A stretch of DNA of 64,000 bases from Vicugna pacos (GCF_048564905.1 NC_133018.1:3968001-4032000), one strand, 5' to 3'; counted from the first letter of the stretch, positions 32,897-44,060 are shown. The notes: generated from the letters alone by a model not told the origin. Program-made: numbers and translations.

Positions 32897-33357
32897 TCAT
32901 TGTTACTACCACTAACCATGTACAGAGCACAGTAATAGTCGGCCTCGTCCTCGGGCTAGGCCCCCGTGATGGTGAGGGCGGCTTTGTTCCCAGAGATGGA
33001 TCCGGAGAAGCGACTGGGGACCCCAGAGTGACGGCTGTTTGTGTTGTAGATAAGCAATCGGGGAGCCTGGCCTGGTGTCTGCTGGTACCAATCAGGGTAG
33101 TTACTGGAAGTGACAGACCCAGAGCTGAGGCCGCAGGTGAGTGTGACCGTCCCTCCTGGAGACACTGACAGGGACGGCTCCTGGGTCACCACAGTCTGAG
33201 AGTTCACTCCTAAAAGCGACAGGAGAGAGACAGGGGTGGTTATGGAGACCAGGGTCATCTTGACACCTGGCTTTAGGCACCCCCTAAGGATGCAGCGTAT
33301 CGACCCCTGACCTGAGCCGTGAGCGAGGAGCCCGAGCAGAAGCACCGTCCAGGCCAT
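32897..33357 (-). pseudogene. IGLV8: IGLV8 pseudogene (single stop in FR3)
   Basis: The leader exon at 33312-33357 encodes [16 protein letters not shown] and the V exon is 32897-33209. It starts [20 protein letters not shown], with C23 ([10 protein letters not shown]), W41 ([19 protein letters not shown]) and [18 protein letters not shown], closer to the human V8 consensus than its sister. The Gln codon after TITGA is TAG (32956-32958), truncating the protein before PEDEADYYC, which is otherwise preserved with C104. This one change is the only disabling lesion seen; splice sites, octamer and RSS are all good. It is a young pseudogene, or possibly a null allele in this haplotype. Confidence 0.93.
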
Positions 33358-33462
33358 GGTGGGGACGCTCCTGGGACACGGCTCCTCAGCCTCCTGGGCT
33401 GCACTGTGGGGTCCTCGGGCCTTTTCATGCCTCCTGGACCCACTGGGAGGAGAAGGGGCTTC

Positions 33463-33470
33463 ATGCAAAT
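33463..33470 (-). promoter_or_regulatory. Octamer of V8 pseudogene at 32.9 kb
   Basis: Consensus ATGCAAAT on the plus strand, 106 bp upstream of the ATG, the same distance as in the sister gene. Confidence 0.87.
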
Positions 33471-33910
33471 CAGCTTCCTCCCTGTCCCTGCCCAGTGTCA
33501 CCTGATGTCCCCTGGGGGAGGTCTGGAGGGAGCAGATGTGCGGTCGTCACTCTGACCTATAAGGCATGGTGATGAGACACTGAGTGATGCGGGTGACGCC
33601 TCTTACCAACTGTTCTCCCCCTGCCTCTGTGACCTCAGTCCTAAATCTCTTCCCTGCAGAGCCTAAGGGCTGAAAGTGGACATGGTGGGTTCCTCCCCTC
33701 TGGGCCCTGAAATCTAGTCCCCCCACAGCTACCCCCATCCCTGGGACAGGTCTCCCTTCCTCTGTGAAATCCCTGCTTGTCTTCTTTGGAAGAGCTGAGC
33801 TGTCCCTCCTCCTCCAGCACTGAGCCCACTGGGAAGTCACAGAGCCTGTGACTGGGGTGGGAGGGACAGGGGTCTCACTGGTCTCAGTCCTGGACCACAG
33901 GGCAGCCCCA

Positions 33911-33929
33911 CAGCGTGCTTCAGTGGTCA
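33911..33929 (-). promoter_or_regulatory. Decayed CTCF-like motif upstream of V8 (32.9 kb)
   Basis: The plus strand reads CAGCGTGCTTCAGTGGTCA at 554 bp from the ATG; the paralogue of 18312. The edges fit the motif but the C-rich core does not. Confidence 0.3.
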
Positions 33930-34199
33930 CGGGGCACAGTGTCACCGAGGACCAGAGACCTGAGGGCCCAACTGGTTGGGCAGCTCACCTGGTCTCCATT
34001 CACAGGTCCATGGTTGGCTTCCCTGATTCTGTGGTTCATTTCTGCTGAGTCACATCCTATGTTTTCATTTCCAACTGGAGTCCTGGTCCATGGAAGCTGC
34101 AAAGCTGTGCGTATAGAACCATTAAATGTTACGGCGCCCTCCCCTCTTCATGAAGTACAGTCTAGAAAAGCCAACTGACCCACGGGTGCCCCAGTGCAG

Positions 34200-36190
34200 G
34201 TGTCAGTGACAATGGGACAGGGAGTTGGTTCAAATCACATGTAGGAGGACTGCTGAGTCCCCATCAGGAGCACAGGCCCCACCCCCAGGCCCAGCTCCTG
34301 GAAGTGCTTGGTCCTCCCTGAGCAGCTGTGCAGGGACCAGAGGGCAGCCTCACCTCGCCCCCTCCCGGTAGAATGTGGAAAATGAAAAAAAATTTTTTTA
34401 ATGATATCCAGAAAAAAAGAGATAAAATGCGTTTTTCCTTAGGAAAATACAACATTGGCTCTGATAGAGAAAATAAGAAAATGGACTAACTTCCAAGGAG
34501 GAAAACCAAAAATTTTATTATGGAATTATTCCACACATAGATATAATATATAACATTTTCATCCAGAATCTTTAACAAAACTTCAGCAATCACGTGGTTC
34601 CAATAGATCTGATTTCTATGTTTTTCACAAAATGTTGAAAAAGATGTAATCTCCAACTACTTTGAGAAAGCACTTAAAACAGTTATAAACACCTGTAAAT
34701 AAAATGGGAAAAACAAGTAAAAATACAAACCTTTATCATTAAACTTAAAACCAAATGTCCTAAACAAAATATTAACACAGAAATTATAAAACCAGATGAT
34801 AAACTGATAATGTTATTAACTGTCATTTATCCCAATATACATGTTGTGTTTTATATTAACATATTTTAAAATACAAATATAACACAAGTAATAAAAAATG
34901 ATAATATTAAACCCACATTAAAATAGTGTTACCAACAGTCAGTTTTCCAGCATTCAACTGTCTTTCATACTAAGTCATTTAAATTTAAATTTAACACCGT
35001 AAGAGCAAAAACCACATAAACATTGAAGCACACACATTAGTAATATGCTAACACACTCTCATTCCGACACACACACACACAACACCACACAGGTTCCACA
35101 GGGAGGACTTTGCCCACGAGCTGTGTCTCCTCTGGACAGACTCTTCCAGGAGCCCACGTCCTCCTTGAAATACGCGCTGACTCCTCACCTCCTAACAGCC
35201 CCTCCCTGACCTGGACTTGGAAAAGGCTCCATGGCAGACAGGGAGGAGGTGACCCTGATCTGCACCATATACTGAGGGAGCAGATCTAGGAGCTCTGAGG
35301 TGATGGGGCCTCACAGGGAGGACAGTCACACGACAGTCACGACAGTTTGCCCAGCTCCCCAGGAGTCTGAACGTTGACCAGCTGTCTGCCCCAACACCTC
35401 CTCTACTACTCTGAATTCTGTTGCCTGCTGGCCATGGGGCCACCTCCTCCAGGCACTGGGATGTCCCCTGTCCCCATGCAGAGCGTTCCTTTTACAGCAG
35501 TCTTCCTCATGTGACCCCAGGAGACGGGGACAGGGCCTTCCTGGTACTTGGGTCCCCATTCCTTGTATTTGATACACTGTGCTGGTGTCCTCCTTTACGT
35601 GGGGTCACCCTTGTTGATCTAGTAGAGTTTCATTCTTTCTCCTGCTAGACTTTGTCCTGGGACATAATGAGCCCTAACACCTGCTTCCAGCACCCCTTCC
35701 AGTCCCCACAGGACATGATGGGGTCAGTGTGGACCCATCGCCTGGACCCTGACCTGGAGGAGGCAGACCCCCAGCCCTGAGCCCTGGGGTCCTGTCTGGA
35801 GCTGAGTCTCTGCCGTCTCAGCGTATCACGTCCTGTCTGTCTTTTTCCTCATCGAGATCTGACAGGTGCAGCCAAGAAAGTATGATCCATCTGGCTGCAT
35901 AAAGGAACCTTCAAGGGAAGATGTCAACACAAAGTGGTGAGCACTGCATCCCTGAGGTGACCACCAGTACATTAGGAGGAGACGTTGTGGTCCTGTGCTT
36001 TCCAAAGCCGTGGGATCTAGCATGTGGGAAGCGCTGAGAACACGTGTCCCGGCTTCTTCCTTCCAGTCTGCTCTTCCAGTTCCTTGACATTTAACAGCAG
36101 AAGGTAAATGTGCCATTGAATGTGAGATGAGCGCCCCCTAGAGACACACTTCTGGGATAACTGACACTCGGTCATCTATCGAGAGCCAGA
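34200..36190. repeat. AT-rich block and V1 upstream flank, copy B
   Basis: The second copy of the unit at 18600-20589, about 90 percent similar by eye, with a CA microsatellite near 35067-35081. Unlike copy A it has no L1 at the junction with the V1 flank (near 36185). No gene recognised. Confidence 0.75.
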
Positions 36191-36199
36191 AGTTTTCTC

Positions 36200-36975
36200 G
36201 ATGGTCTCTGATCTCAGTAACCCTGCATTAGCAGGATGTGGTCATCACGTCATCTCAGTGGACTGCAGCTCAGCCCCGCCCCACGCGGTTCCTAAACCCC
36301 AGTTCGATTCAACTCCTTCCTGACCCGATTCTATACTTACTCCTACCTCAGAAACGCGTGGCCCCTGACTTTGTGCCTTCCCCTCACCTGCTCACCCATC
36401 ATCCCCGACGCCATAGTCTGACCATTGTGTCCAATCCACACCCCCACGTGGTCCCTTCCCTCACTCTCACCTCCTCCTCCCTCACCGTGTAGTGGGACCC
36501 ACACATCATCACTTTCCTCCCCGTACCCTGTCTAGTAGCTCGTATGTCCACTTGCCAAGCCCACCTCTTCCTCCTCAGTCACTTGTGATGTATTGACGAG
36601 GACACACAGTGCCTTGCGTCGTTCAAGCTGTATCCAAGCTCTGGAGCCACCGAGCACCTGGTAGGTGTTCCCTCAAAGGAGTGGGTGGATGGACCTCCGT
36701 ACAGTCCTTAATCAGGCACATCTGGATTTCATCTCCCTGATTCTGACCCAACGTGGGCTCGGTCCCCAGTGCAGCCGCCCAGGGCTATCCAGGAAGTCCT
36801 GTTCACTTTGAGAAAAGCAGTCAAGGCTCTGCTGACAAAGACTGGGTTTAGGGGCAGAATTTGAGAGGTCAGGACACATTCTATAGACAAGGTCCCTGAG
36901 GGTTGGTCTAAGACTCCACTGTCAAGAAAAACAAAGAAAGGACACAGCTATGTTGGCTGAGCAGCGAGGGCTGAG
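36200..36975. repeat. V1 downstream flank, copy B
   Basis: Matches 22175-22960 and 43285-44060 in order and spacing. No gene inside. Confidence 0.75.
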
Positions 36976-36983
36976 GGACACCA

Positions 36984-37028
36984 GGTTTTTGTCTCACTTA
37001 CCCCCCCCCCCAATCCTGGAGCACTGTG
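36984..37028 (-). promoter_or_regulatory. RSS of V1 pseudogene at 37.0 kb, stretched spacer
   Basis: Consensus nonamer ACAAAAACC (36984-36992) and consensus heptamer CACAGTG (37022-37028), but the spacer is 29 nt because of an 11-C run (11 G on the coding strand). A spacer this long breaks the 12/23 geometry. Confidence 0.85.
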
Positions 37029-37491
37029 TGAGCACTGAAGCGGCTATCATAACATCCACAGTAATAGTCAGCCTCGTCCTCAGCCTGGAGCCCAGTGATG
37101 GTCAGGGAGGCCGAGTTCCCAGACTTGGAGCCAGAGAATCGGTTGGGGACGCCTGCAGCATGACTGTTAGCATTGTAGATCAGAGGTTTGGGGGCCATTC
37201 CTGGGAGCTGTTGGTACCACTGCACATAATAACCACTCCCAATATTGTTGCTGATCCAGTGCAGGAGATGGTGACCCTCTGGCCTGGGGATCCAGACATG
37301 GAGGGTGGCTGAGTCAGCACAGACTGGGCCCAGGACTCTGCAAGTGGGAGACACAGAGATGCTGATTCTGGGGTCCAGACGCAAGAGGAGGATGGGGACA
37401 TAGCTGTCCTGAGAGGCACCCTTCCCCTGTCCTTCATCCAGTCACCTGTGAAGTGAGCGAGCAGGGTGAGGAAGAGAGGGGACCAGGCCAT
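37029..37491 (-). pseudogene. IGLV1: IGLV1-type pseudogene
   Basis: The leader exon at 37446-37491 encodes [16 protein letters not shown] and splice sites are intact. The V exon at 37029-37337 is 309 nt; one nucleotide is missing in CDR1, so the frame that starts [20 protein letters not shown] is lost after C23. In the shifted frame the rest is well kept: [17 protein letters not shown] with W41, [20 protein letters not shown], and [17 protein letters not shown] with C104. The same CDR1 deletion occurs in the 23.0-kb copy but not in the 44.1-kb gene. The RSS spacer is also too long. Two independent defects, otherwise little decay. Confidence 0.93.
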
Positions 37492-37595
37492 GGTGGGGAT
37501 GGTCACTGGGTCCTGACTTCTGTGGCCCTACATCTGAGCAGAGCATTCCCAGGTCTCTCCCCTTCTTCATACTCTGAGAGGGGGAGTGGCCAGTT

Positions 37596-37603
37596 ATGCA
37601 AAT
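37596..37603 (-). promoter_or_regulatory. Octamer of V1 pseudogene at 37.0 kb
   Basis: Consensus ATGCAAAT on the plus strand, 105 bp upstream of the ATG. Confidence 0.85.
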
Positions 37604-38370
37604 GATCCCCCAGCTCTCTGATCCCTCCCTGGGCTCAGTGTCAGGTCCCTCTGCCTGAGGGGGCAGATGTTGGGCAGGGGCGGGGCTGTGTGTGGCTCCA
37701 GGGTTTGGGGGAATCCAAGCTAGGAGCCCTGAGCAGAGGGAAACACCCAGGCCAGGGGTGGTCCCAGCTCCCCTCCCCCAAGACATTCATGGGACACTGC
37801 ACAGGGCAGATCTGTCAGCAGGTGACCAGGCCCCTGGCAAGAAGGGAGCAGGTGCAGGGAGAAGGGCTGCCCCCCCCCTTGCCCAGAGGACAGACCACGA
37901 GGCACTGCAGATGCCCCCAAATGCCATGTCCCGTCACTTCCCCTAAAGGACCCTCCTGGTTGAGGGAATGAGGAGGTGAGGAGAGGAGCCCAGGACGTGG
38001 GTTGGGGGGACCCACAGAGCCCTGCTTGGGAGGCCCCGTTGTTGGTGCAGAGACCATCCCTCCCCAGGGGTCTGTTATCCTCTGTCTAGATATGACTCTA
38101 GGTAACGACCCTCAAGCAAATTCAATTTGTTCTATGATTGTGCATCTGTCTTTGCGTGGACATCAGGTCTGGGCAGTGACTCCAGGACAGAGGAGGAGGA
38201 AGCAAGAGGCCGGTGTGTCCCTCAGAGCTGAGAGCTCACGGGTCTCCTGAGGGCAGAGGTGCAGGACAGTCCCCCTGGATTGAGGACTTGGCTGCCCAAG
38301 TAGGCAAGAGCCAGTGGTGTGTCTTCCCAGCCTGCCTGGCCCAGTCCCTGAGCTCTCAGGGCCAGTCCCA

Positions 38371-38389
38371 CAGTGCCCCCTGCTGGGCA
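38371..38389 (-). promoter_or_regulatory. CTCF-like motif upstream of V1 pseudogene (37.0 kb)
   Basis: The plus strand reads CAGTGCCCCCTGCTGGGCA, 880 bp upstream of the ATG. It differs from the copy at 24352 by two bases, one in the GCG (now GTG) and one at the edge. Confidence 0.55.
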
Positions 38390-40642
38390 CAAAGCCACAT
38401 CGTCCCCGGGTCCCTGCCAGCCTCCTGGAAGGGCTTTCTGACACCTGCAGCTGGGTCTTGCTGGTGTCATCACCCAGGGCACTACAATGAATCTGTCCAC
38501 TCTATTTATCTGGGACTGAAATGTTAATGTTCCCAGAGCACTAATGAAGTTCCGAGTTAAATGGAATGAGGATGAACCAGATATTTCAGAATCACCTGAT
38601 AGCTGAGATTTCCTCTGTCGGGGTTTCTTACTAGTGGATAATCACCTTGCATCAAGTTCAAAGCTTTAATTTCCCAGAAAACTGCTATGGTTCACACCTG
38701 ACTGTCAAAAGAGGTGAGTGACTCTTGCAGGTTGGTTAATTGTTGGTTGTTACAAGATCCCTTGTTTGACTCACCCAGTCCCCACTACACAGTTTTTGGC
38801 TTTTATTGAGGTCTCAGCCATGAGCTATCACATCGTCAGGGGGGAAATGTCCTGTGTTCTGGATTATTCTGTGGGTTCCCTCTTGCCCTAGAGTGTTATT
38901 CTGGCAGAACTGATTTTCCTGTGGCTCTCTGAGAGAGTAAACAGATTTTTAGTCTAGTTTTGTCGAGTCTGTCAGCAAGGTTCGACATGAAAAGAGCATG
39001 ATTGTAAATGGGACTCTCACTCCTTTGCAGAGGGTCTTCCTCCATGTCTGGCCCCGGGAACCCTCATGAAATTTTCCCTAACCTGCCCTGGGCTTTGATA
39101 TAGTTTAATAAGGGCTATGGATTTAGTGGGGGTTTGGATTTATAAGGTCTAAGCCATGTTAGTTTTTTTCATATACTGGGACTTTGAACCACTTTTAAGT
39201 TTACATAATTATTTTCATTAATTGTGACCTGGAAAATGTGTGTATTCATTCCCGTGAATTTTCAGTCCAATCTCTACTCCTCAAGGTAAATTGATTCTTC
39301 CCTGTAAAATATTTGCATGCTTGCCTTACTCCCATTATTGCTGTGGTAGGGTCATGAGGAAGCGGAGGTCTGGGAACACAAGTCTGTCCCCGGGCATACG
39401 GTCCCACTCCACGTAACCCTCCGGGGTATCGCACCCCGTTTGTCGCAGGACAGACTCACATTCTTCCTAGGATGATTCAAGGCCAATAGCTCTTGAGAAC
39501 ATGTATAGTTTTGGAGGTTGGTGTCTTTGAATTTCCTCTTTAGGATTCATGATGTAGGTTCCAGCTCTAAGCCTTGGAAACACCACCAGGAACCCTGAAG
39601 CTGCACAGGTGCCTCTCCTGGCTAGATCCTCTGGGTCAGAATTCTCATTGGCATGTTGCAGGTCACACAGGTGTTCCTGGTGTTTAGGTGATGATCAGAA
39701 TCCCGTCACTCCAGGTGCACATGACAGGTGATGCACATTCAATGCCCAGACAACCACCACTGCTGCCCCCAGCCTCTGCCCACTCGCCCGCCCCCACCTG
39801 CTCTGTGCCTCCTCCAGGATGAAGTTCTTCTCTCTGCCTCACCTTGAATTCCGGGAACGAAACATGAGTTCCTGGTTTTCAAAGGTGACATCCTTCATCA
39901 GACACATCAGGTCACGTGTTACAGGGGAAGGATTATTCCAGATTGTCTGTTCTTTTATCTCTTTCCTACAGTTTCCATTTCTCTGCTAGGACCTCCTACC
40001 TCAAGTTCCATTGCAAGTGAAGACCATGCTAGCAGTGAGAATTCTGATCATTTTGGGAATAATTGTTATCTCAGTGTCGGTGAGTGTTTTGACCTGCAAA
40101 GTAGGAATATCTATTTATTCTATAAAAACAAATTCTCTTGCAATGTATTGTCATTTTCAGTGCATAGGACTTTGGATTTTTCTCAAATTTACCCTCGTGT
40201 GTTTCATGTTGATGATATTATAGGTTTTATTCTTTTCAGTTTAGAAATTGAAGTTTCAGGACTATTCTACAGGATACGATTAACTTCTGTAGGTTGCCCT
40301 TGTATCACAAAATTCCAGTTGAAACACTCAGGCCGGAAGTCTCGTTTAATGACGCCTCCACCCCGAGTGGGGCCTGGCCTGATTCCACCGCTTTTTCCTC
40401 TTCCAGTGTCTCCAAGGAGAGACTTTTGCTTTTGAACAAGCAATGTTTCCCGAGATCACCTGACTTGGGAAAGAATATACTAGTGATGTAAAAGCTGAAC
40501 TAAAGAAAATGATACAATATTGTCAAGTCTTCGAGGAAAATCCGGTACTTGTCTAACATCTGAGAATGGAGGTCACCCCCTGAGCGTGACTTCATCTGAG
40601 CCATCGACAGCAGGGAGGGCATAAGGCTGGGGTGGGGAGGGA

Positions 40643-40681
40643 AGATTTCGTCTCATTTCCTCCCTGGGCTGTAGCGCTGTG
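40643..40681 (-). promoter_or_regulatory. Degenerate RSS of V5 pseudogene at 40.7 kb
   Basis: Heptamer CACAGCG (40675-40681), 23-nt spacer, poor nonamer ACGAAATCT (40643-40651). Almost the same as at 26.6 kb. Confidence 0.7.
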
Positions 40682-41158
40682 TGAGCTTCACTGCTGCCGT
40701 CCCAGGCAGCACAGTGATAGACAGCCTCGTCCTCGGGCTGCAGCCCTGAGATGAGTGGAAGCCCTGCATTGGCCGAGGGATCTTTGGATCCAGAGAAGCC
40801 AGTCGGGACACTGGAGCCCTGCTGCTTATCGGAGCCTGAGTAGTAGTCCAGGAGGTACTGGGGAGGGCTCCCTGCCTTCTGCTGGTACCAGGATATCCTG
40901 TAGCTGCCAACTGTTCCCACTGCTCAGGGTGCAGGTGAGTCTAGCTGTTGCTAGAGGGCGGCTGAGTCAGCAGAAGCTGGGAGAGGGACCCTGCAAACAC
41001 AGACACAAGGGGCAGATGGGGTGGCACCTGCAGGAAACATTCCCAGAGTCTGAGCCACAGGGACTGCTTGCAGGTAGGGACCTGAGACCCTGTCCTCGAG
41101 GCCCGTCCCTACCTGTGCAGTGAGAGAGGATCAGGAGCAGGAGAGGAGTCCAGGCCAT
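40682..41158 (-). pseudogene. IGLV5: IGLV5 pseudogene, twin of the 26.6-kb copy
   Basis: The leader exon at 41113-41158 (MAWTPLLLLILSHCTG) is intact. The V exon at 40682-40990 is 309 nt with the same FR1 and CDR1 deletions (net 19 nt) as the 26.6-kb copy and hence the same frameshift. The downstream part keeps ISWYQQKAGSPPQYLLDYYS and DEAVYHCAAWDGSS. Only a few bases differ between the twins across the whole gene. It lies at the right end of the near-identical tract. A dead gene; no part is expected to be made as light chain. Confidence 0.92.
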
Positions 41159-41247
41159 GGTGCTCACAGCCCCCTGGTTCCCACGCTGGGACTGGGCTGC
41201 CCTGGGGCCTCCTTTCTTGCCAGCCTCTGCCAGAGGAGGGGCGGCCC

Positions 41248-41255
41248 ATGCAAAT
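41248..41255 (-). promoter_or_regulatory. Octamer of V5 pseudogene at 40.7 kb
   Basis: Consensus ATGCAAAT on the plus strand; the near-identical tract ends right after it. Confidence 0.85.
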
Positions 41256-41535
41256 TGGTGTCCCCCCAGGAACTGCCCAGGCCCTCCCTGAGCCCAGGTC
41301 CTTTAACTCAGCTCACAGCCCAGACTCAGGAGGATGGAGGGGGGCATCCCACTTGGGAGACCCTGGGAGGAAGCACCTGCTGAGACCACAGGGGTCCCTG
41401 CTCAGGGGACTCTGCCACCCAGAAAAGACTCACTGCTGAGTCCCCACCAGGAGCACAGGCCCTGCCCTCAGGCCCAGCTCCTGGGAGTGAGTGCTCCTCC
41501 CTGAGCAGCTGTGCAGGGACTACAGGGGAGGCCCA

Positions 41536-41554
41536 CAGGGCCCCTTGCTGGTCA
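41536..41554 (-). promoter_or_regulatory. Partly decayed CTCF-like motif upstream of V5 (40.7 kb)
   Basis: The plus strand reads CAGGGCCCCTTGCTGGTCA, 378 bp upstream of the ATG. Weaker than the twin's site at 27488, which lies outside the near-identical tract. Confidence 0.4.
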
Positions 41555-41555
41555 A

Positions 41556-43265
41556 ATATGGAAAATGAAAAATAAAAAATGAAAATATCTCACAATTTCT
41601 GCTTTTAATAAAAGGAAATTAAATACATACTTTCCTTGGAAGATACAACTTGGCTCTATTAGAGGAAATAAGTAAACACATTGATTTCTTAAGAAAAATA
41701 GAAATTATTATTATAGAATTGCACCATAGGAAAATATAATATATTTTTTTCATGAGGAAGACCTTAAAAACCTTCTGAGATCAAATGGTTCCAAACAAAT
41801 GGCTTTGTATATTTTTTATAAAATATTTAACAAGACGTAAAACTTCCTAGTTCTTTGAGAAAGCAGTTAAAGCAGTTACAAATACAGCTGATAAATAAGG
41901 TATTAAAGAGGGGAAACTACAAACCACTGTCATTAGTTATTGATACAAATATTCTAAACGAGGTACTAACAGTGAAATTCCACTTCCAAATTAATAAAGT
42001 AATAGTGTTACCAGTTGTCAGTTTTCCAATGTTCAACTTGTGTTTCATATTACGACATTTTAAATTTAAATTCGACATCCATAATAGCAAAAACCACATT
42101 AAAAATAGAAGCAGACACATTAGTAATATGCTAACACACTCTTCTTTCACACACACGACTTCACACAAGTTCCACGAGGAGGACTCTGCTCACGAGCTGT
42201 GTCTCCTCTGGACAGACTCGCCCAGGAGCCCACATCCTCCTTGAAACACACGATAACACCTCACCTCCTAACAGCCCCTCTCTGACCTGCACTTGGCAAA
42301 AAGTCCGTGGAGGACGGGGACGCGGTGACCCTGATCTGCACCATATGCTGAGGGAGCAGGACCAGGAGCTCCCGGGTGATGGGGCCTCACAGGGAGGATG
42401 GTCACACGTCAGTGAGGACAGCTTGCCCAGCTCCCCCGGAGTCTGAGTGGTTGACCAGCTGTCTGCTGCAACACCTGCTCTGGGACTCTGCATTGTGTCG
42501 CCTGCCGACCACAGGGCCACCTCCTCCAGCCCCTGGGATGTCCCCTGCCCCCATGCAGAGTGTTCCTTTTTATAGTAGTCTTTCTCATGTGACCCAGGAG
42601 AGGGGGGAAATGGCCTTCCTGGTTCCTGGGTCCGCCTTACTCGTATCTGCTGCACTGTGCTGGTATCTTCCTTTACGTGGGGTCACCCTTGTTGATCTAG
42701 TAGAGTTTCTTTGTTTCTCCTGCTAGACTTTGTCCTGACACTTACCGAGCCCATCCTAACACCTGCTCCCAGCATAGCCTTCCAGTCCCCACAGGACATG
42801 ATGGGGTCAGTGTGGACTCATCGCCTGGACCCTGACCGACAGTACCTCAGACACCCTGCCCTGAGGCCTAGGTCCAGTCTGGAGCCGAGTCTCTGCCGTC
42901 TCAGCGTGTCACGTCCTGTCTGTCCTTTTCCTCATCAAGACCTGACAGGTGCAGCCAAGTGGGTGTGATCAGTCCTGGCTGCAGAAAGGAACCTTCTGGG
43001 GAGATGTCAACATAAGGAGGTGATCAGCTCGTCCCGGAAGTGCCCGCCAGTCGATCAGGAGGAGACGTTGTGATCCTGGGCTTTCCAAAGCCGTGGGATC
43101 TAGCATGTGGGAAGCGCTGAGAACACATATCCCAGCTTCTTCCTTCCAGTCTGCTCTTCCAGTTCCTTGACGTTTAACAGCAGAAGGTAAATGTGCCATT
43201 GAATGTGAGATGAGCGCCCCCTTGAGACACACTTCTGGGATAACTGACACTCGGTCATCTATCAA
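41556..43265. repeat. AT-rich block and V1 upstream flank, copy C
   Basis: The third copy of the unit at 18600 and 34200, shorter in the AT-rich half. Near 41918-41980 the sequence aaactacaaaccactgtcat and a translation like NILNEVL resemble decayed L1 ORF2, a weak hint about the origin of the AT-rich part. No L1 insertion at the V1-side junction near 43268. Confidence 0.7.
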
Positions 43266-43284
43266 GAGCCAGTCTTTTTCTTGA

Positions 43285-44060
43285 TGGTCTCTGATCTCAA
43301 TAATCCTGCATTAGCAGGATGTGGTCATCATGTCATCTCAGAGAACTGAAGCTCAGCCCCGCCCCACGCGGTTCCTAAACCCCAGTTCGGTTCCACTTTC
43401 CTGACACCTTTCTATACTTACTCCTTCCTCCGAAACTCGTGGCATCTGACTATGCGCCTTCCCCTCACCTGCTCACCCGTCATCCCTGACACCGCAGTCT
43501 GACCATTGTGTCCAATCCACACCCCCACATGGTCCCTATCCTCACTCTAACCTCCTCCTCCCTCATCTTCTGTGCGGAACCCACACAACATCACCTTCTG
43601 TTTCTTCCCCGTACCCCATCTAAGGGCTCCCACGTCCACCTGCCAAGCCCACCTCTTCCTCCTCAGTCACATGTGATGTATTGACAAGGACACAGGCTGC
43701 CCTGTGTCCTTCAAGCTGTATCCAAGAGGAGCCTCCCGGATACCTGCTATGTGTTCACTCAAGGGTGTGGATGGACGGACCTCCGTACAGTCCTTCCTAA
43801 TCAGGCACATCTGGGCTTCGTATCCCTGATTCTGACCCAACGTGGGCTCGGTTCCCAGCACAGTCACCCAGGGCTATCCAGGAAGCCCTGTTCACTTTGA
43901 GAACAGCAGTCAAGTTTCTGCTGACAAGGACTGGGTTTAGGGGCAGAATTTGAGAAGTCAGGACACATTCTCTAGACGAAGTCCCATAGGGTTGGTCTAA
44001 GACCCACATTTCAGACAAAACAGAGAAAGGACACAGCTGTCTTGGCTGAGCAGCGAGGGC
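43285..44060. repeat. V1 downstream flank, copy C
   Basis: Matches 22175-22960 and 36200-36975. No gene inside. Confidence 0.75.

Larger units (their letters stand above)
37554..41255. repeat. Near-identical 3.7-kb tract, copy 2
   Basis: The partner of 23533-27208. It is 26 bp longer, mostly from a 17-bp segment at about 40022-40038 and about 9 bp near 39752 that copy 1 lacks. The spacer 38500-40550 holds no recognised gene but does hold the signal-peptide-like reading frame at 40026 described in the findings. Confidence 0.85.

Noticed and set aside
41855-42244. 129-codon plus-strand frame in the AT-rich block
   Set aside because: A short part resembles decayed L1 ORF2; sister blocks do not keep the frame.
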